Shown: positions 44,045 through 54,097, counted from the stretch's first letter. The stretch: 64,000 nt of DNA from an uncultured Prevotellaceae bacterium (GCA_900318645.1 ONLH01000028.1:62001-126000); one strand, 5' to 3'. Numbers and translations are program-made. Notes: generated by a model from the letters alone, not told the origin.

Positions 44045-45730
44045 TTAGTAGTGGAAGCTGCTGCCTCCCAGAAATTCGCGCAGCAAGCTCGTGCTGGGAA
44101 TATCTTTCTCGTCCAGAGGCTCAAAGTAGCTCAGGAATTTTATCAGTCGCGAAGCCTCGGCATACTCGGGCGTGCTGCTGGGCACTTGCTGCAGGATGGG
44201 AAGCGCGTAGTTTTTCATCACTGACAGTTCAAACAGCAAAGATGAGTTGAACATGGCGTCGGCATTCTCGTGGAATGGCATAATCCATTTTTCCTCACCA
44301 CGGCGTACGCTGGCCCATCGCTTGATGGTGTCCAGGGCGCTGGCTCCGCGATATTGGTGGTCGCGGATGATGCGGCGCAGCAGGCGGTTATCGTAGGTGC
44401 CAATCCAGTTGTGGTCATCGATGTTCAGCGTGGTGAGGGCTGATACGAAGATGCGGAATTTCTGCTCCTCGGGGATGAGGCGCGTCAACTCGGGATTCAG
44501 GCCATGGATACCTTCCATGAGCAAGATGTCGCCTTGTTCCAGCTTGAGCGTTTTGCCTAAGTATTCACGCTCGCCCTTCACGAAGTTATAGGTGGGCATT
44601 GCCACTTCCTCTCCGGCGAGCAAGGCGGTCACGTCCTTGTTGAACTGTTCCAGGTCAAGGGCATAGAGCGACTCGTAGTCATAGTCGCCATCCTTGTCAC
44701 GTGGCGTGCGGTCGCGGTTGACGAAGTAGTTGTCCAACTCGATGACCTTGGGCACGATACAGTTGGTAAGCAGTTGGATGGCCAGTCGCTTGGAGGACGT
44801 GGTCTTGCCGCTTGATGACGGACCGGCTATCAGTACCACGCGTGCTCCACCCTCCTTGTAACGGCGGGTGATTTCATCGGCAATCTGGATGAAGTGTTTG
44901 TTGTGGAGCGCTTCTACGACATTGATAAGCAGGGGAGCATATCCAGCGGTGATGGCGTGGTTGAGCTCGCCTACATCGCCCAGATGGATAATCTCGTTGA
45001 AGTTGATATAGTCGGTAAAGGCTTGGAACAACTTGGGTTGAGGCTCCCATTTGACCACTTGGCTGATGTCCTTGCGGTCAGGTCCCAGTAGCAGCATGCC
45101 CTGCTCGTAGGGTATCAGGTCAAACACCTTCAACATTCCAGTCGAGGGTACCAGCGGTCCGAAGAAGCTATCGATAATGTCATCGAGCTTGTAGTAAACG
45201 GTATAGAGCTGGTTGATACCTTCTAACAGGCGCACTTTATCCTTCAGGCCTTGTTTGCGGAACATTTCGACGACGTCGGTCGTGAGGCGCTCGCGGCGCA
45301 CGAATTTGATATCGGCGTCGATAATCTCGGTCATGCGCTGCTTGAGGCGTGTGATGGCTTCGGGGGTCAGAAAATGTTCCTCATGCTTGATTTGGCAATA
45401 GTGGCCATTGCTGATACTGTGCTGAATGCACAACCGCTTGCCAGGATAGAGGTCGTTTACGGCCTTATAGAGCACCATGCACAGTGAACGCGTCATCACG
45501 CGGTAACCTGTGTTGGAAGTCATGTCGATGAACTCGACGTGTTTAGGAGAATAGACGGGATAATGCAGGTCTTCGACTTTGTTGTTGACAAGCACGCACA
45601 CAGCATCGCCCTGCAGGTCCAAGCGGCCCTTGATGGTTTCATAGAGGTCTAATAGCGTGTCACCGCCATCAATGTCTATGTACTCACCCGTGTTCTTGCA
45701 GAACACCTTGAGTTCATCATTCCTTTTCAT
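44045..45730 (-). CDS. Nucleoside kinase with TGS/ThrRS-like N-terminal domains
   Basis: This 561-residue protein, a standard Bacteroidota architecture, has a TGS-like domain (residues 1-70) and a threonyl-tRNA-synthetase second-additional-domain-like region (NGHYCQIKHEEHFLTPEAI, near 110-170). A linker precedes a uridine-kinase-like P-loop domain (VVLIAGPSSSGKTTSSKRL, near 300; KVIELDNYFVNRD; LLMEGIHGLNP). The kinase part suggests nucleoside phosphorylation; the ThrRS-like part is of unknown use. The shorter paralogue lies 89 bp downstream. Confidence 0.92.
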   Translation of the reverse strand: MKRNDELKVFCKNTGEYIDIDGGDTLLDLYETIKGRLDLQGDAVCVLVNNKVEDLHYPVYSPKHVEFIDMTSNTGYRVMTRSLCMVLYKAVNDLYPGKRLCIQHSISNGHYCQIKHEEHFLTPEAITRLKQRMTEIIDADIKFVRRERLTTDVVEMFRKQGLKDKVRLLEGINQLYTVYYKLDDIIDSFFGPLVPSTGMLKVFDLIPYEQGMLLLGPDRKDISQVVKWEPQPKLFQAFTDYINFNEIIHLGDVGELNHAITAGYAPLLINVVEALHNKHFIQIADEITRRYKEGGARVVLIAGPSSSGKTTSSKRLAIQLLTNCIVPKVIELDNYFVNRDRTPRDKDGDYDYESLYALDLEQFNKDVTALLAGEEVAMPTYNFVKGEREYLGKTLKLEQGDILLMEGIHGLNPELTRLIPEEQKFRIFVSALTTLNIDDHNWIGTYDNRLLRRIIRDHQYRGASALDTIKRWASVRRGEEKWIMPFHENADAMFNSSLLFELSVMKNYALPILQQVPSSTPEYAEASRLIKFLSYFEPLDEKDIPSTSLLREFLGGSSFHY

Positions 45731-45931
45731 AGCTGCTCTGTAGTTTTTGATGAAAAATTGGTCGTGTCATGGCAAATCAACTGCTGTGTTTTGCGCTTGT
45801 CGCGCCCAATTTTGGGCGCAAAGGTACAAATTTTTCCCGAAAAAGGTGAACTTTAAGTAACAAATGGTTCATAAATGGCAGAAAATTGTCTTTTTTTTTG
45901 TGTTCATACATAAAAAATGAATTGGATTCTT

Positions 45932-45939
45932 TACCTTTG
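45932..45939 (+). promoter_or_regulatory. -7 promoter element of the MBL-fold gene
   Basis: TACCTTTG lies about 36 bp ahead of ATG 45976. No good -33 match at the usual spacing was seen. Confidence 0.55.
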
Positions 45940-45975
45940 ACGTGCAAGAAATAATTGTAACACCAATAAAATCCA

Positions 45976-46737
45976 ATGATGAAAATAAAGTTTTTTGTTA
46001 TGGCTATGATGATTGTTGGCGCCATGGGCAGTTGCACGGCGCAGAGTGGAGAGAATGTGGAGCCCGGTTGTGACGTTTTCAAGACTGAGCAGGGCACGAC
46101 AGTGAAAATGTACTGCATCAAACACGGCAGCGTCAGGATGCAGCTGGGAGAGAAATGGGTTTATGTGGACCCGGTGACGACGGCCGTAAAGCCTGTGACC
46201 GACTACTCTACCCTACCCCAGGCCGACTATATCCTGGTGACACACGAGCACTTTGACCACCTGGACTCGGTGGCTATCAACCAGTTGAGCAAGCCGGGTA
46301 CCGTGCTCATCACCAATGCCCGCTGCCATGAAATCCTGGGCGGCAAGGGTGACGTGATGGCCAATGGCGACAGCCGCACATTGCCAGAAGGCTGGACCGT
46401 GGATGCTGTTCCCGCCTACAACAACTCGCCCGAAAAGCTCCAGTTCCACCCCAAGGGCCGTGACAACGGCTTCGTGCTGACCATTGAGGGTATGCGTATC
46501 TACATCGCCGGCGACACCGAGGACATCCCCGAGATGGCCGACATCAAGGGCATCGACGTGGCTTTCCTGCCCTGCAACCTGCCCTACACGATGACGCCCG
46601 AGCAATGCGCCCACGCGGCCCAGATGATCAAGCCCACCGTGCTATTCCCCTACCACTACGGCCAGACTGACATCCAACAGGTAGTCAAGCTCCTTGACGG
46701 CAGTGGCATTGACGTGAGAATCAGGGATTACCAGTAA
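45976..46737 (+). CDS. Exported MBL-fold metallo-hydrolase (UlaG-like)
   Basis: This 253-residue protein has a hydrophobic leader with a possible lipobox (AMGSC). The metal-binding THEHFDHLD motif lies near residue 91, IAGDTEDIPEM (metal-binding Asp) near 176, and the last His is in PYHYGQTD. This layout fits the UlaG/YcjT-like beta-lactamase-fold subgroup that includes lactonases and phosphodiesterases. Substrate cannot be told. An export signal is unusual for UlaG itself but common in Bacteroidota homologues. A terminator follows. Confidence 0.88.
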   Translation: MMKIKFFVMAMMIVGAMGSCTAQSGENVEPGCDVFKTEQGTTVKMYCIKHGSVRMQLGEKWVYVDPVTTAVKPVTDYSTLPQADYILVTHEHFDHLDSVAINQLSKPGTVLITNARCHEILGGKGDVMANGDSRTLPEGWTVDAVPAYNNSPEKLQFHPKGRDNGFVLTIEGMRIYIAGDTEDIPEMADIKGIDVAFLPCNLPYTMTPEQCAHAAQMIKPTVLFPYHYGQTDIQQVVKLLDGSGIDVRIRDYQ

Positions 46738-46787
46738 AGGACGTCACGTCCCTATAGTGACTAGTTGCTATAGCCCATTAATAAACG

Positions 46788-46830
46788 GCTGCCGCCGCGA
46801 CCTTCATCAGGTGCGACGGCAGCTTTTCTT
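46788..46830 (+). terminator. Terminator of the MBL-fold gene
   Basis: GCTGCCGCCGC pairs with GCGACGGCAGC (one mismatch), followed by TTTTCTT. It lies between convergent genes and may also serve the susD on the minus strand. Confidence 0.75.
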
Positions 46831-46865
46831 ATGGTGACCCGCAACGGGGTCAAGCGTTCATCCAA

Positions 46866-48581
46866 TTACCAACCGGGGTTCTGGCCAATCTCGGGATTCA
46901 GGTTGCGCTGATCGTCGGGAATGGGGAACAGGTTGTACTTGGGATCCCACTTGCGGGGAGCACCGTTGTTCGAGCAGTTGATGTAGCCATCGGGGTCAAC
47001 ATTGATTTCATCAAGGCTGATGGGGCTAAATCCGAGAACGTATGCACCACGGCACAGGTTGGGATTGTTGTCGGTGTCGAGCAACGAGAGCTGGTTCCAA
47101 CGCAGCAGCGAGAAGTAGCGGTCGTTCATGCAGTACATCATCTCGACGCGGCGCTCACGGCGAACCTCCCAAATGATGGGGCTCACGCCCATGTTGTTAG
47201 CGGGATCGGCCTCAACGCTGGTATAGAGGTGAGGCATGCTCACGCGGTCACGCAGCAGGTTGATGGACTTGTCGAGGTCGTTCTGGGTGATGGTACCCAG
47301 CTCGGCGCAAGCCTCGGCATAGTTCAACAGGATCTCGGCATACCAGAAGATGGGAGCGTCGGTCCAGTTACCATAGGTGCTCTGACGGTTGGTGTTGTCG
47401 ATCAGGTTGGTATCGAACAGGAATACACCATAACCCGTCGATGCGGTGGACTGAGCACCGCCGAAGCGGGCGTAACCACTACCGGGGAATTGGAGGATCT
47501 TGTCCACCTGAGCGCTCAGGCGCGGGTCGCGGTTAGCGAGCACGTTGCTGATGTCGATGTGGGGAGCCTCACCCAGACCCGAGTTGTCGTCGAGGACAAC
47601 TACGGTACCGTGGTCGGTCTTGTTCAGAGCGGTGGTAGCCAAGGGCTTGCCATCCTTGAACAGGTAGCTGTCGAAGGCATCCTTGGTCATACCCTTAACC
47701 TGTGTTGAACCGCAGGTGTAGTCGATGGTACCGTGTGCAAGTGTACCCAAAATGTAGTGCTTGTACAGGATCATCTCCTTGTTACCAGCCAGATCAAGCG
47801 AGTTGAAGTTAGCCTGGTAGTTGCTGTTCAGGCTGAAGTTGCCCGAGTTCATGATTTGCTCACAAGCGTTCTTGGCCTCGGTGAGGAACTTGTTGGCACG
47901 GTCATTGTTCTTGGTCACATACTTGCTGTAGTCGCCCTCATAGAGGCAAACCTCGGCCTTCATGGCCAGAGCAACCCACTTGTTGAAAGCGGTGCGTGAG
48001 CCAGCATTGTCGGTGATGTTGGTGCAAGCGAAGTTCAGGTCCTCAAGCACCTTGTCCATCACGTTGTTGCGGGGCTGACGGGGACCGTACAGGATATCCT
48101 CGTCATCGGGGTCAAGCACCTCGTCCACCCAATAGCAGTCACCATAGGCGCGAACGAGTTTATAGTGTTGCCATGCGCGGTACAAGCGACCGATACCCAG
48201 CCAATTGGCCTTCCTGGCATCGCTCATCGACTCAACGCCGGGAATAGCGTCAATGAGAATATTGGCACGACGGATCTCAGTATAGGGCGTGCTCCAAGCA
48301 GCAGCGCTACCGGGAACACTCAGATAGGACCAGTTGGTGATACCAGTAGAGGCCTGGTCGTCGTTCAGCGTGTTGAAATAGTAGTCACCACTGCCGCTTC
48401 CATAACCCGTAAAGGTGTTATAGAAATAGTTGGCGAACAGCTGGACGTTGTTCTCACTGGTAAAATAGTTGTCCTTGGTAAACTGATCATAGGGATCAGT
48501 GTCGAGCACATCTGAGCAAGATACCAGCGACAGCAAGGCAACACCCAGTCCACACAGAATAATTGATTTCAATGATTTCAT
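46866..48581 (-). CDS. SusD/RagB-family outer membrane lipoprotein (minus-strand unit)
   Basis: ATG 48581 (MKSLKSIILCGLGVAL) is chosen over a start nine codons upstream, because this leader is almost the same in two other SusD genes here (56666 and 60893). The lipobox is LVSC. The mature protein of about 550 residues has SusD features: DTDPYDQFTKDNYF early, WYAEILLNYAEACAELG, and the late VRRERRVEMMYCMNDRYFSLLRW block. It lies downstream of the SusC-OmpA fusion, 33 bp after it. Its mature sequence differs clearly from the other SusDs although the leader is conserved. Confidence 0.95.
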   Translation of the reverse strand: MKSLKSIILCGLGVALLSLVSCSDVLDTDPYDQFTKDNYFTSENNVQLFANYFYNTFTGYGSGSGDYYFNTLNDDQASTGITNWSYLSVPGSAAAWSTPYTEIRRANILIDAIPGVESMSDARKANWLGIGRLYRAWQHYKLVRAYGDCYWVDEVLDPDDEDILYGPRQPRNNVMDKVLEDLNFACTNITDNAGSRTAFNKWVALAMKAEVCLYEGDYSKYVTKNNDRANKFLTEAKNACEQIMNSGNFSLNSNYQANFNSLDLAGNKEMILYKHYILGTLAHGTIDYTCGSTQVKGMTKDAFDSYLFKDGKPLATTALNKTDHGTVVVLDDNSGLGEAPHIDISNVLANRDPRLSAQVDKILQFPGSGYARFGGAQSTASTGYGVFLFDTNLIDNTNRQSTYGNWTDAPIFWYAEILLNYAEACAELGTITQNDLDKSINLLRDRVSMPHLYTSVEADPANNMGVSPIIWEVRRERRVEMMYCMNDRYFSLLRWNQLSLLDTDNNPNLCRGAYVLGFSPISLDEINVDPDGYINCSNNGAPRKWDPKYNLFPIPDDQRNLNPEIGQNPGW

Positions 48582-48614
48582 AATTATATCTGTTTTAATT
48601 GAGTTCATTACTAA

Positions 48615-51600
48615 TTACTTCACGATAATTTCGCAGATGGAAACACGGTTCCAGCTCAGTTCATCAAACATGTTGCTGATGCCCTGACCCTGGGCGTTGA
48701 TGCGCTTGGCATCAATACCATACTTCTTGACGAGCATATCCTTCACGCTGGCGGCACGGCCGTTGGCGAGGGTAATGTTACGCTCGAGGGGACCGTCCTT
48801 GGAGGCATAACCGTTGATGGTGCAGGTAGCCTCGGGGTGGCTCTTCATGTAAGCGGCGATGCGCTCAACATTGGGCTGCTGGTCGGCATATACTGCCATC
48901 GAGTTGATGGGGAAGTGAACCAGGATGGTCATGTACTGCAGCGACCTGTCAATCATGCCGCTCTTGCTCTTCTGGCAAGCATCGAGATCCCTCTGGAGCT
49001 GGGTGTTGCGGCTGTTGGCAGCGTTGAGCTGGTTCTGCAGGTCAGCGAGGCGAGCATTGTAGCTGTTCTCGGCATCGGCGAGCTGTGCGCGCAGGTCATT
49101 GATCTGAGCGTTCAGGGCGCTGTTGTCGCCAGGAACGACGACGCCAGAGCGGCTGTTGCTGCCGAAGGTCAGTTGCAGACCACAAGAGTAGGTACGCATG
49201 ATAGGATCGGTACGACCCCAAACTGCGTTACCATAGGAACCCACACCGGTGTTGATCTCGGGATCGAGACCGGTACCGTTGCTGTGGTTGATGATGTCGA
49301 ACAGGTTGTCGGTCGAAGCATAGATGCGCAGCTTCTCGATGAGGACTTTGCGGGTCAAGTGCTGCGGCAGGGTGTAACCCACGGTGATGTTCTTCATGCG
49401 CAGGTAAGCCATGTTCACCAGATACTTGGTCTGGGGATAGAAGTTGAACTTACCCAGATCGAGGATGTCGCTTGAAGCGTTACCACGGCCAGCGCCACCA
49501 GCCCACATGCGGGGGAATTTGGCATTCTGGTCAATCCTCTGTGCGGCATAGTCAGCCTCGGTCACATAGCTGGTCTGGTTGGTATAGATAGCATCGGCAC
49601 CACGCATGAACGGCATCACGAATGCAGACTGGGTCCACATGTCGCGCTTGCCCACGCCCTGCAGGTAGAAGTCAACGTCGAAGCCCTTCCAGGCAGCACC
49701 CAGACGCAGCGAGTACTGATAGCGCGGGGTGAAGTTACCGATGCGCTTCAAGTCACCGTGATCCTCGGGAGTACCCTTACCCCAATCGATGACGCCGTCA
49801 CCATTCAGGTCCTTGAACTTGATATCACCAGGGCCGTAAACAAAGCCATTGGACTCCAGCTTGGTCTGGCTGGCAACGCCAGCGGCATAAGTACCATCAG
49901 CGTTGAAGTCGCTGAAGTTGAAGTAGCGGTCGGTCTCAAAGCCCCAGATTTCGCCATACTCCTTACCAGAGTATTTGGTGTTGATCATGTTGTTGCTGTC
50001 CCACTTGGTGATCTTGGTCTTATAGTCACTTACGATGGCGGTAGCATAGAAATCAACATTGCCGATGCGGTTGCGGTAGTCAACACTGACTTCCCAACCA
50101 CGGGTGCGCATATCACCAGCATTCTCCCATGCGGCACTTGCACCGATGACAGCGGGCAAAGCCTTACCGGGAGCGAGCATGTTCTTGTTTTCACGCTGGA
50201 ACCAGTCGGCGACTACATTCAGGTGGCCGTTAAAGAAGGCGAGGTCAACACCCACGTTGGTGGTTGCGATCTTCTCCCAAGTCAGGGATTCAGAAACCAT
50301 CTTGGGAACACCAAAGAAATCTGTGAGCAAATTATTTGTGCCTAACCAATTAACCTTAGTGCTGCTCTTACCATAGTCCCTGTTCTTCTCCATGGTCTCG
50401 AGGAACATGTAATCACCCACCTCCTGGTTACCGATCATACCATAAGATGCACGGATCTTGGCATTGCTGATGGTATTCTTGATGGGAGCCCAGAAGGCTT
50501 CCTCGCTGATGCGATAACCGATAGATGCCGAGGGGAAGAACGCCCACTGATCCTTCTTGGGGAACTTGCTCGAACCATCATAGCGGCCGTTCAACTCGAG
50601 CAGGTAGATGCCCTTGTAGTCATAGTTGATGCGGCCGAAGAAGCCTGCCGAACCCCAGTGGTTGTGGTGGTGCTCATAGCTGTAGAAGTCATTGGTAAGC
50701 GCCAGTTCAGGCATGTTGAGGTCTTGAAGACCGTGCTGCTCGAAGTAGAGGTACTCCCAATCAGTCTTGTCAACATTGGCACCCACCTTCAGGTTGAAGT
50801 TGTGAGCGTCCTTGATTGAACGGCGCCAGTCGAAGTAACCGTTGGCCACATGGTTCTCAGTGAAGGCGCGTGAGGTCTCGATGAAGGTCGAGCTCGTGAT
50901 GTCCACGGGACCTTGAGGATTCAGACCCCAAGTGTTATAGACTACCGAGGGAAGACCTACGCCTTTATACCTATTGGTCCTCTTGATGAAGGTGTAGTCG
51001 GCATTGAAGCTCAGACCGTAGCCGAAGTCAATCTTGCCAAATACGCCCAGACTCATGTTGTTCATCTTGTAGTAGCAGTCACCACCGGTGTTGCGGCCAC
51101 CAATCATCGTGCGGGCGTCATACTGCTTGCCGTCGTTAGGATCTACAAAGTAGCCGTAGGGGCCGAAGAACGAACCCCAGCGCCACAGGTACTGATAGGT
51201 ACCGGCACCACGCTTGTAGGGGGTGTTATAGGTCCTGTCCACATAGCTGACGCGGGTACCCAGCTCCAACCAGTCGGTAGCGCGTACCGAAACGTTGGCG
51301 GTAGCGTTGTACTTGCGGAACTTGTCGGGGTTGAAGTTCATCAACGACTGCTTCTGGTTGTAACCTACCGAGGTGTAGAAGTTGATGCGGCCCGAGTTAC
51401 CGGTTACACTCAGGTTGTGGCTCTGTGAGGGAGCGGCGTTGTTGAACATGATGCCGGGCACATCCCAGTTGGCATAGTAGCCATATTCATCATAGTCGTC
51501 ACCATAGACCATCTGACGATATTTATCCTTGATGTCGCCATGCTTACTTATCCAGTTGTTCATACCACGAGTGAATTCCTCGCTGTCCAGATACATACCG

Positions 51601-52469
51601 AAGAGCTCGGATGCAACACCCATGCGTTTGTTCACATCATTGAGGGCGCCCACCTGGGTGGGAACGTTGGGATAGTCGGGCAAGGTGGTAGCTTGGCTCC
51701 AAGCGAAGTTGTTGTTGTAGCTCACCCTGACGTTGTCCTTGACGTGAGCGGTCCTGGTAGTGATCAAAACAACACCGAAGGCTGCACGTGTACCGTAGAT
51801 CGAGGTCGAAGCAGCATCCTTCAGGACACTGATGTTCTCGATATCGGCGGGGTTCAGGTCACCCAGACTTTCTACGGGAACACCGTCAACGATGTACAAC
51901 GGGTTAGAAATACCGTCGTTGGACAGCGTACCGATACCACGGATAACAATCGAAGGATCGGCACTGATGTCACCGTTGGCATTCAAGATCGTCAAGCCGG
52001 GAACGGTACCCTGCAGGGACTTACGGACGTCGGTCTCGGACTTGGAACCGAGCACCTTGTCAACGTCCACGGTGCTCACAGCACCGGTCAGGTTGGCCTT
52101 GCGCTGTGTACCGTAACCAACGACTACGATCTCATCGAGATGGGCGTTGTCCTCGGCGAGAACGACGCGCATGCCACTGGTGCCACGCAGGGTCTGCGTC
52201 TTGTAGCCGATAAACGAAACTTGAAGCTTAGCATTAGGGCTAGCTTTGAGCGAGAAGTTACCGTCCACATCGGTCGATGTGCCACGGGTCGTTCCAACCT
52301 CGACAATGCTGGCGCCGATGACGGGTTCTCCCTGCTCATCGACAACACGGCCTGTCACAATGCTGGTGGCGGAACTAGCCGTCACCTGGGGCGCGGGTGC
52401 TGCCTGTGCCTGGTAGCCAGTACCGCACAGCATCAACAATGCGCCCAAAAGAGCTAAATGTCTTTTCAT
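48615..52469 (-). CDS. SusC-family transporter fused to a coiled coil and an OmpA-like domain
   Basis: The start is ATG 52469 (MKRHLALLGALLML). The protein of 1284 residues has a signal peptide, a carboxypeptidase-regulatory-like domain (VTGRVVDEQGEPVIGASIVE), the TonB-box region LDEIVVVGYG, a plug (LYIVDGVPVESL) and a full barrel ending near residue 1100 (CGLQLTFGS). It then continues with a heptad-rich coiled coil (residues about 1110-1165, LNAQINDLRAQLADAE) and an OmpA_C-like domain (about 1175-1284: ILVHFPINS, INGYASKDG, LANGRAASVKDML). After the last barrel strand the chain emerges in the periplasm, so the tail could hold peptidoglycan. The conserved Arg of OmpA_C is present (NGRAASV), but the usual Asp (TD) is replaced by AS. 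Such fusion is not the normal SusC form. Confidence 0.93.
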   Translation of the reverse strand: MKRHLALLGALLMLCGTGYQAQAAPAPQVTASSATSIVTGRVVDEQGEPVIGASIVEVGTTRGTSTDVDGNFSLKASPNAKLQVSFIGYKTQTLRGTSGMRVVLAEDNAHLDEIVVVGYGTQRKANLTGAVSTVDVDKVLGSKSETDVRKSLQGTVPGLTILNANGDISADPSIVIRGIGTLSNDGISNPLYIVDGVPVESLGDLNPADIENISVLKDAASTSIYGTRAAFGVVLITTRTAHVKDNVRVSYNNNFAWSQATTLPDYPNVPTQVGALNDVNKRMGVASELFGMYLDSEEFTRGMNNWISKHGDIKDKYRQMVYGDDYDEYGYYANWDVPGIMFNNAAPSQSHNLSVTGNSGRINFYTSVGYNQKQSLMNFNPDKFRKYNATANVSVRATDWLELGTRVSYVDRTYNTPYKRGAGTYQYLWRWGSFFGPYGYFVDPNDGKQYDARTMIGGRNTGGDCYYKMNNMSLGVFGKIDFGYGLSFNADYTFIKRTNRYKGVGLPSVVYNTWGLNPQGPVDITSSTFIETSRAFTENHVANGYFDWRRSIKDAHNFNLKVGANVDKTDWEYLYFEQHGLQDLNMPELALTNDFYSYEHHHNHWGSAGFFGRINYDYKGIYLLELNGRYDGSSKFPKKDQWAFFPSASIGYRISEEAFWAPIKNTISNAKIRASYGMIGNQEVGDYMFLETMEKNRDYGKSSTKVNWLGTNNLLTDFFGVPKMVSESLTWEKIATTNVGVDLAFFNGHLNVVADWFQRENKNMLAPGKALPAVIGASAAWENAGDMRTRGWEVSVDYRNRIGNVDFYATAIVSDYKTKITKWDSNNMINTKYSGKEYGEIWGFETDRYFNFSDFNADGTYAAGVASQTKLESNGFVYGPGDIKFKDLNGDGVIDWGKGTPEDHGDLKRIGNFTPRYQYSLRLGAAWKGFDVDFYLQGVGKRDMWTQSAFVMPFMRGADAIYTNQTSYVTEADYAAQRIDQNAKFPRMWAGGAGRGNASSDILDLGKFNFYPQTKYLVNMAYLRMKNITVGYTLPQHLTRKVLIEKLRIYASTDNLFDIINHSNGTGLDPEINTGVGSYGNAVWGRTDPIMRTYSCGLQLTFGSNSRSGVVVPGDNSALNAQINDLRAQLADAENSYNARLADLQNQLNAANSRNTQLQRDLDACQKSKSGMIDRSLQYMTILVHFPINSMAVYADQQPNVERIAAYMKSHPEATCTINGYASKDGPLERNITLANGRAASVKDMLVKKYGIDAKRINAQGQGISNMFDELSWNRVSICEIIVK

Positions 52470-52586
52470 AAGCACGTTTTAATTTGTTAATATTTAGTGA
52501 GTTAATTCAATAAGTTTGCTATCGTAAACTGCCGCTTCACGCACGTGAGCGCATTTGAGTTCAGTTAATCGCTTTTTAGTAAGGTG

Positions 52587-52618
52587 CAAAATTCATTAAT
52601 TTTTTTGAAATAGCCAAA
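52587..52618 (-). promoter_or_regulatory. Candidate promoter of the minus-strand susC
   Basis: On the minus strand TTTG (52618-52615), 20 bp, then GAATTTTG (52594-52587) match TTTG/TAnnTTTG with one mismatch. The leader would be about 110 nt. Confidence 0.55.
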
Positions 52619-52740
52619 AAAAGGGGGCTGATTTTACAAATACAAACGTTAAATATCATAAAAAAATGTACAAGACACATAAATTAACACCCAAAAACTA
52701 CCATTTTTAATAGGAGTTGTTTTATTTTTTCGCTCAAAGA

Positions 52741-52772
52741 TTTGGTCATGTTAATTTTTGTTTGCAAATTTG
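52741..52772 (+). promoter_or_regulatory. Candidate promoter of the plus-strand susC
   Basis: TTTG (52741-52744), 20 bp, then CAAATTTG (52765-52772) match the consensus with one mismatch. It leaves a leader of about 135 nt before ATG 52915. Confidence 0.55.
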
Positions 52773-52914
52773 CCTACTTAAAACCCGCTATAGCCATTAG
52801 GCAATAGCTAAAAGCTATTAGTTGGCCTCCGCTAAAATTGAGTATTGCGACAAAAGATAAGAGATAATAAAGTCAGTAAATTTCAATTTTTTATAAATTT
52901 TAAACTAAGTGCGT

Positions 52915-54096
52915 ATGAAAAAACAATTAGCACTGTTGGCCGCCCTGGCAATCGCCTGCGGAGCACCGGCTGGGATGACATCGCTTCCCAGTACGGGTTT
53001 CACAGCCGAGGCCCAGGCCAACAAAGTCTCTGGCGTCATACGTGACGCCCAAGGTGAGCCTCTCATCGGCGCGACCGTCAAGGTCAAGGGTACCAACCGC
53101 GGTACCGCCACCGATGTGGACGGCAAGTATTCAATCAACGCCAATCGAGGTGACGTGCTCGTCATTTCCTACGTGGGCAGTAAGCCCATGGAGGTTACCG
53201 TGGGCAGCGGTGTCATGGACATTGACATGGCAGCCAATGACCAGGTCCTCGACGAGGTTGTTGTAACCGCACTCGGTATCCGCAAGGACAAGAAGTCGCT
53301 GGGTTATGCAGTTGACGACTTGAAGGCCGAGGAACTGATGCGCAACAAGAGCGCAAACGCCATCAACTCCCTGTCGGGTAAGATTGCTGGTGTTAACATC
53401 ACCCAGTCGTCTGGTGCTGCCGGTTCGGGTGCACACATCGTGCTACGTGGCGGTACTTCGGTCAGCGAGAATTACGACAATCAGCCGCTGTTCGTTGTCG
53501 ATGGTGTCATCTACGACAACTCGGCAGGTGTTGTAGGTAACTCAGCATTCGATGGTATGATGAACAGTGCCACCACCTCTTCTAACCGTGTGATGGATAT
53601 CAACCCCGAGGATATCGACAATATGTCGGTACTGAAAGGCCCGGCCGCATCGGCCCTCTATGGCTCGCGTGCTGCCAATGGTGTTGTAATCATTACCACC
53701 AAGAAAGGTAAGGAAGGCCACTCTGAGGTGAACTTCTCAGGTAAGATGATCCTTTCGACCGTGGCTAGTCTGCCCAAGTACCAGAATGAGTACGTTCGCG
53801 GTTATATGACCGATATGTACGAGAAAGGTGCTGACGGCAAGAGTGTTTGGACTGGTATGGACATCAAGGACGACAGCTACAATTCATGGGGTCCCAAGAA
53901 TACTTCTGTTCCCTTCTATGACAACCTGAAGAACTTCTTTGAGACCGGTGTCATTTGGGATACCAACCTGAGCGTTAGCGGTGGTACCAAGAACAACAAC
54001 TTCTTCCTGAGCGGTTCATTCTACGATCAGGACGGTATCGTTCCCACCACGGGCTACACCAAGACGACCTTCCGCTTCAACGGCTCCCAGCGATGA
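52915..54096 (+). pseudogene. SusC-OmpA gene, 5' part (frame broken at 54096)
   Basis: ATG 52915 (MKKQLALLAALAIACG) is preferred over GTG 52909. The signal peptide is followed by the regulatory-like domain (VSGVIRDAQGEPLIGATVKV), VLDEVVVTALG, the plug (FVVDGVIYDNS, SVLKGPAASALYGSRAANG) and the first barrel strands. The frame ends at TGA 54094-54096 after FRFNGSQR. The next part of the barrel is continued in the +2 frame (54098). Family comparison suggests that some tens of residues are missing between FRFNGSQR and DDMRHYLNEDG, so an out-of-frame deletion is more likely than a single base error. As written the product would be a 393-residue plug without a barrel. Confidence 0.85.
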
Positions 54097-54097
54097 C

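Larger units (their letters stand above)
52470..52914. other. Divergent promoter region between two SusC-OmpA genes
   Basis: This AT-rich intergenic region of 445 bp drives both minus- and plus-strand susC genes. No credible gene or recombinase site was recognised. Promoter candidates are listed separately at 52587 and 52741. Confidence 0.6.

Noticed and set aside
52470-52914. Invertible promoter with recombinase sites between the divergent susC genes
   Set aside because: No pair of inverted repeats bracketing a promoter was seen and no recombinase gene is in the window; ordinary divergent promoters fit.
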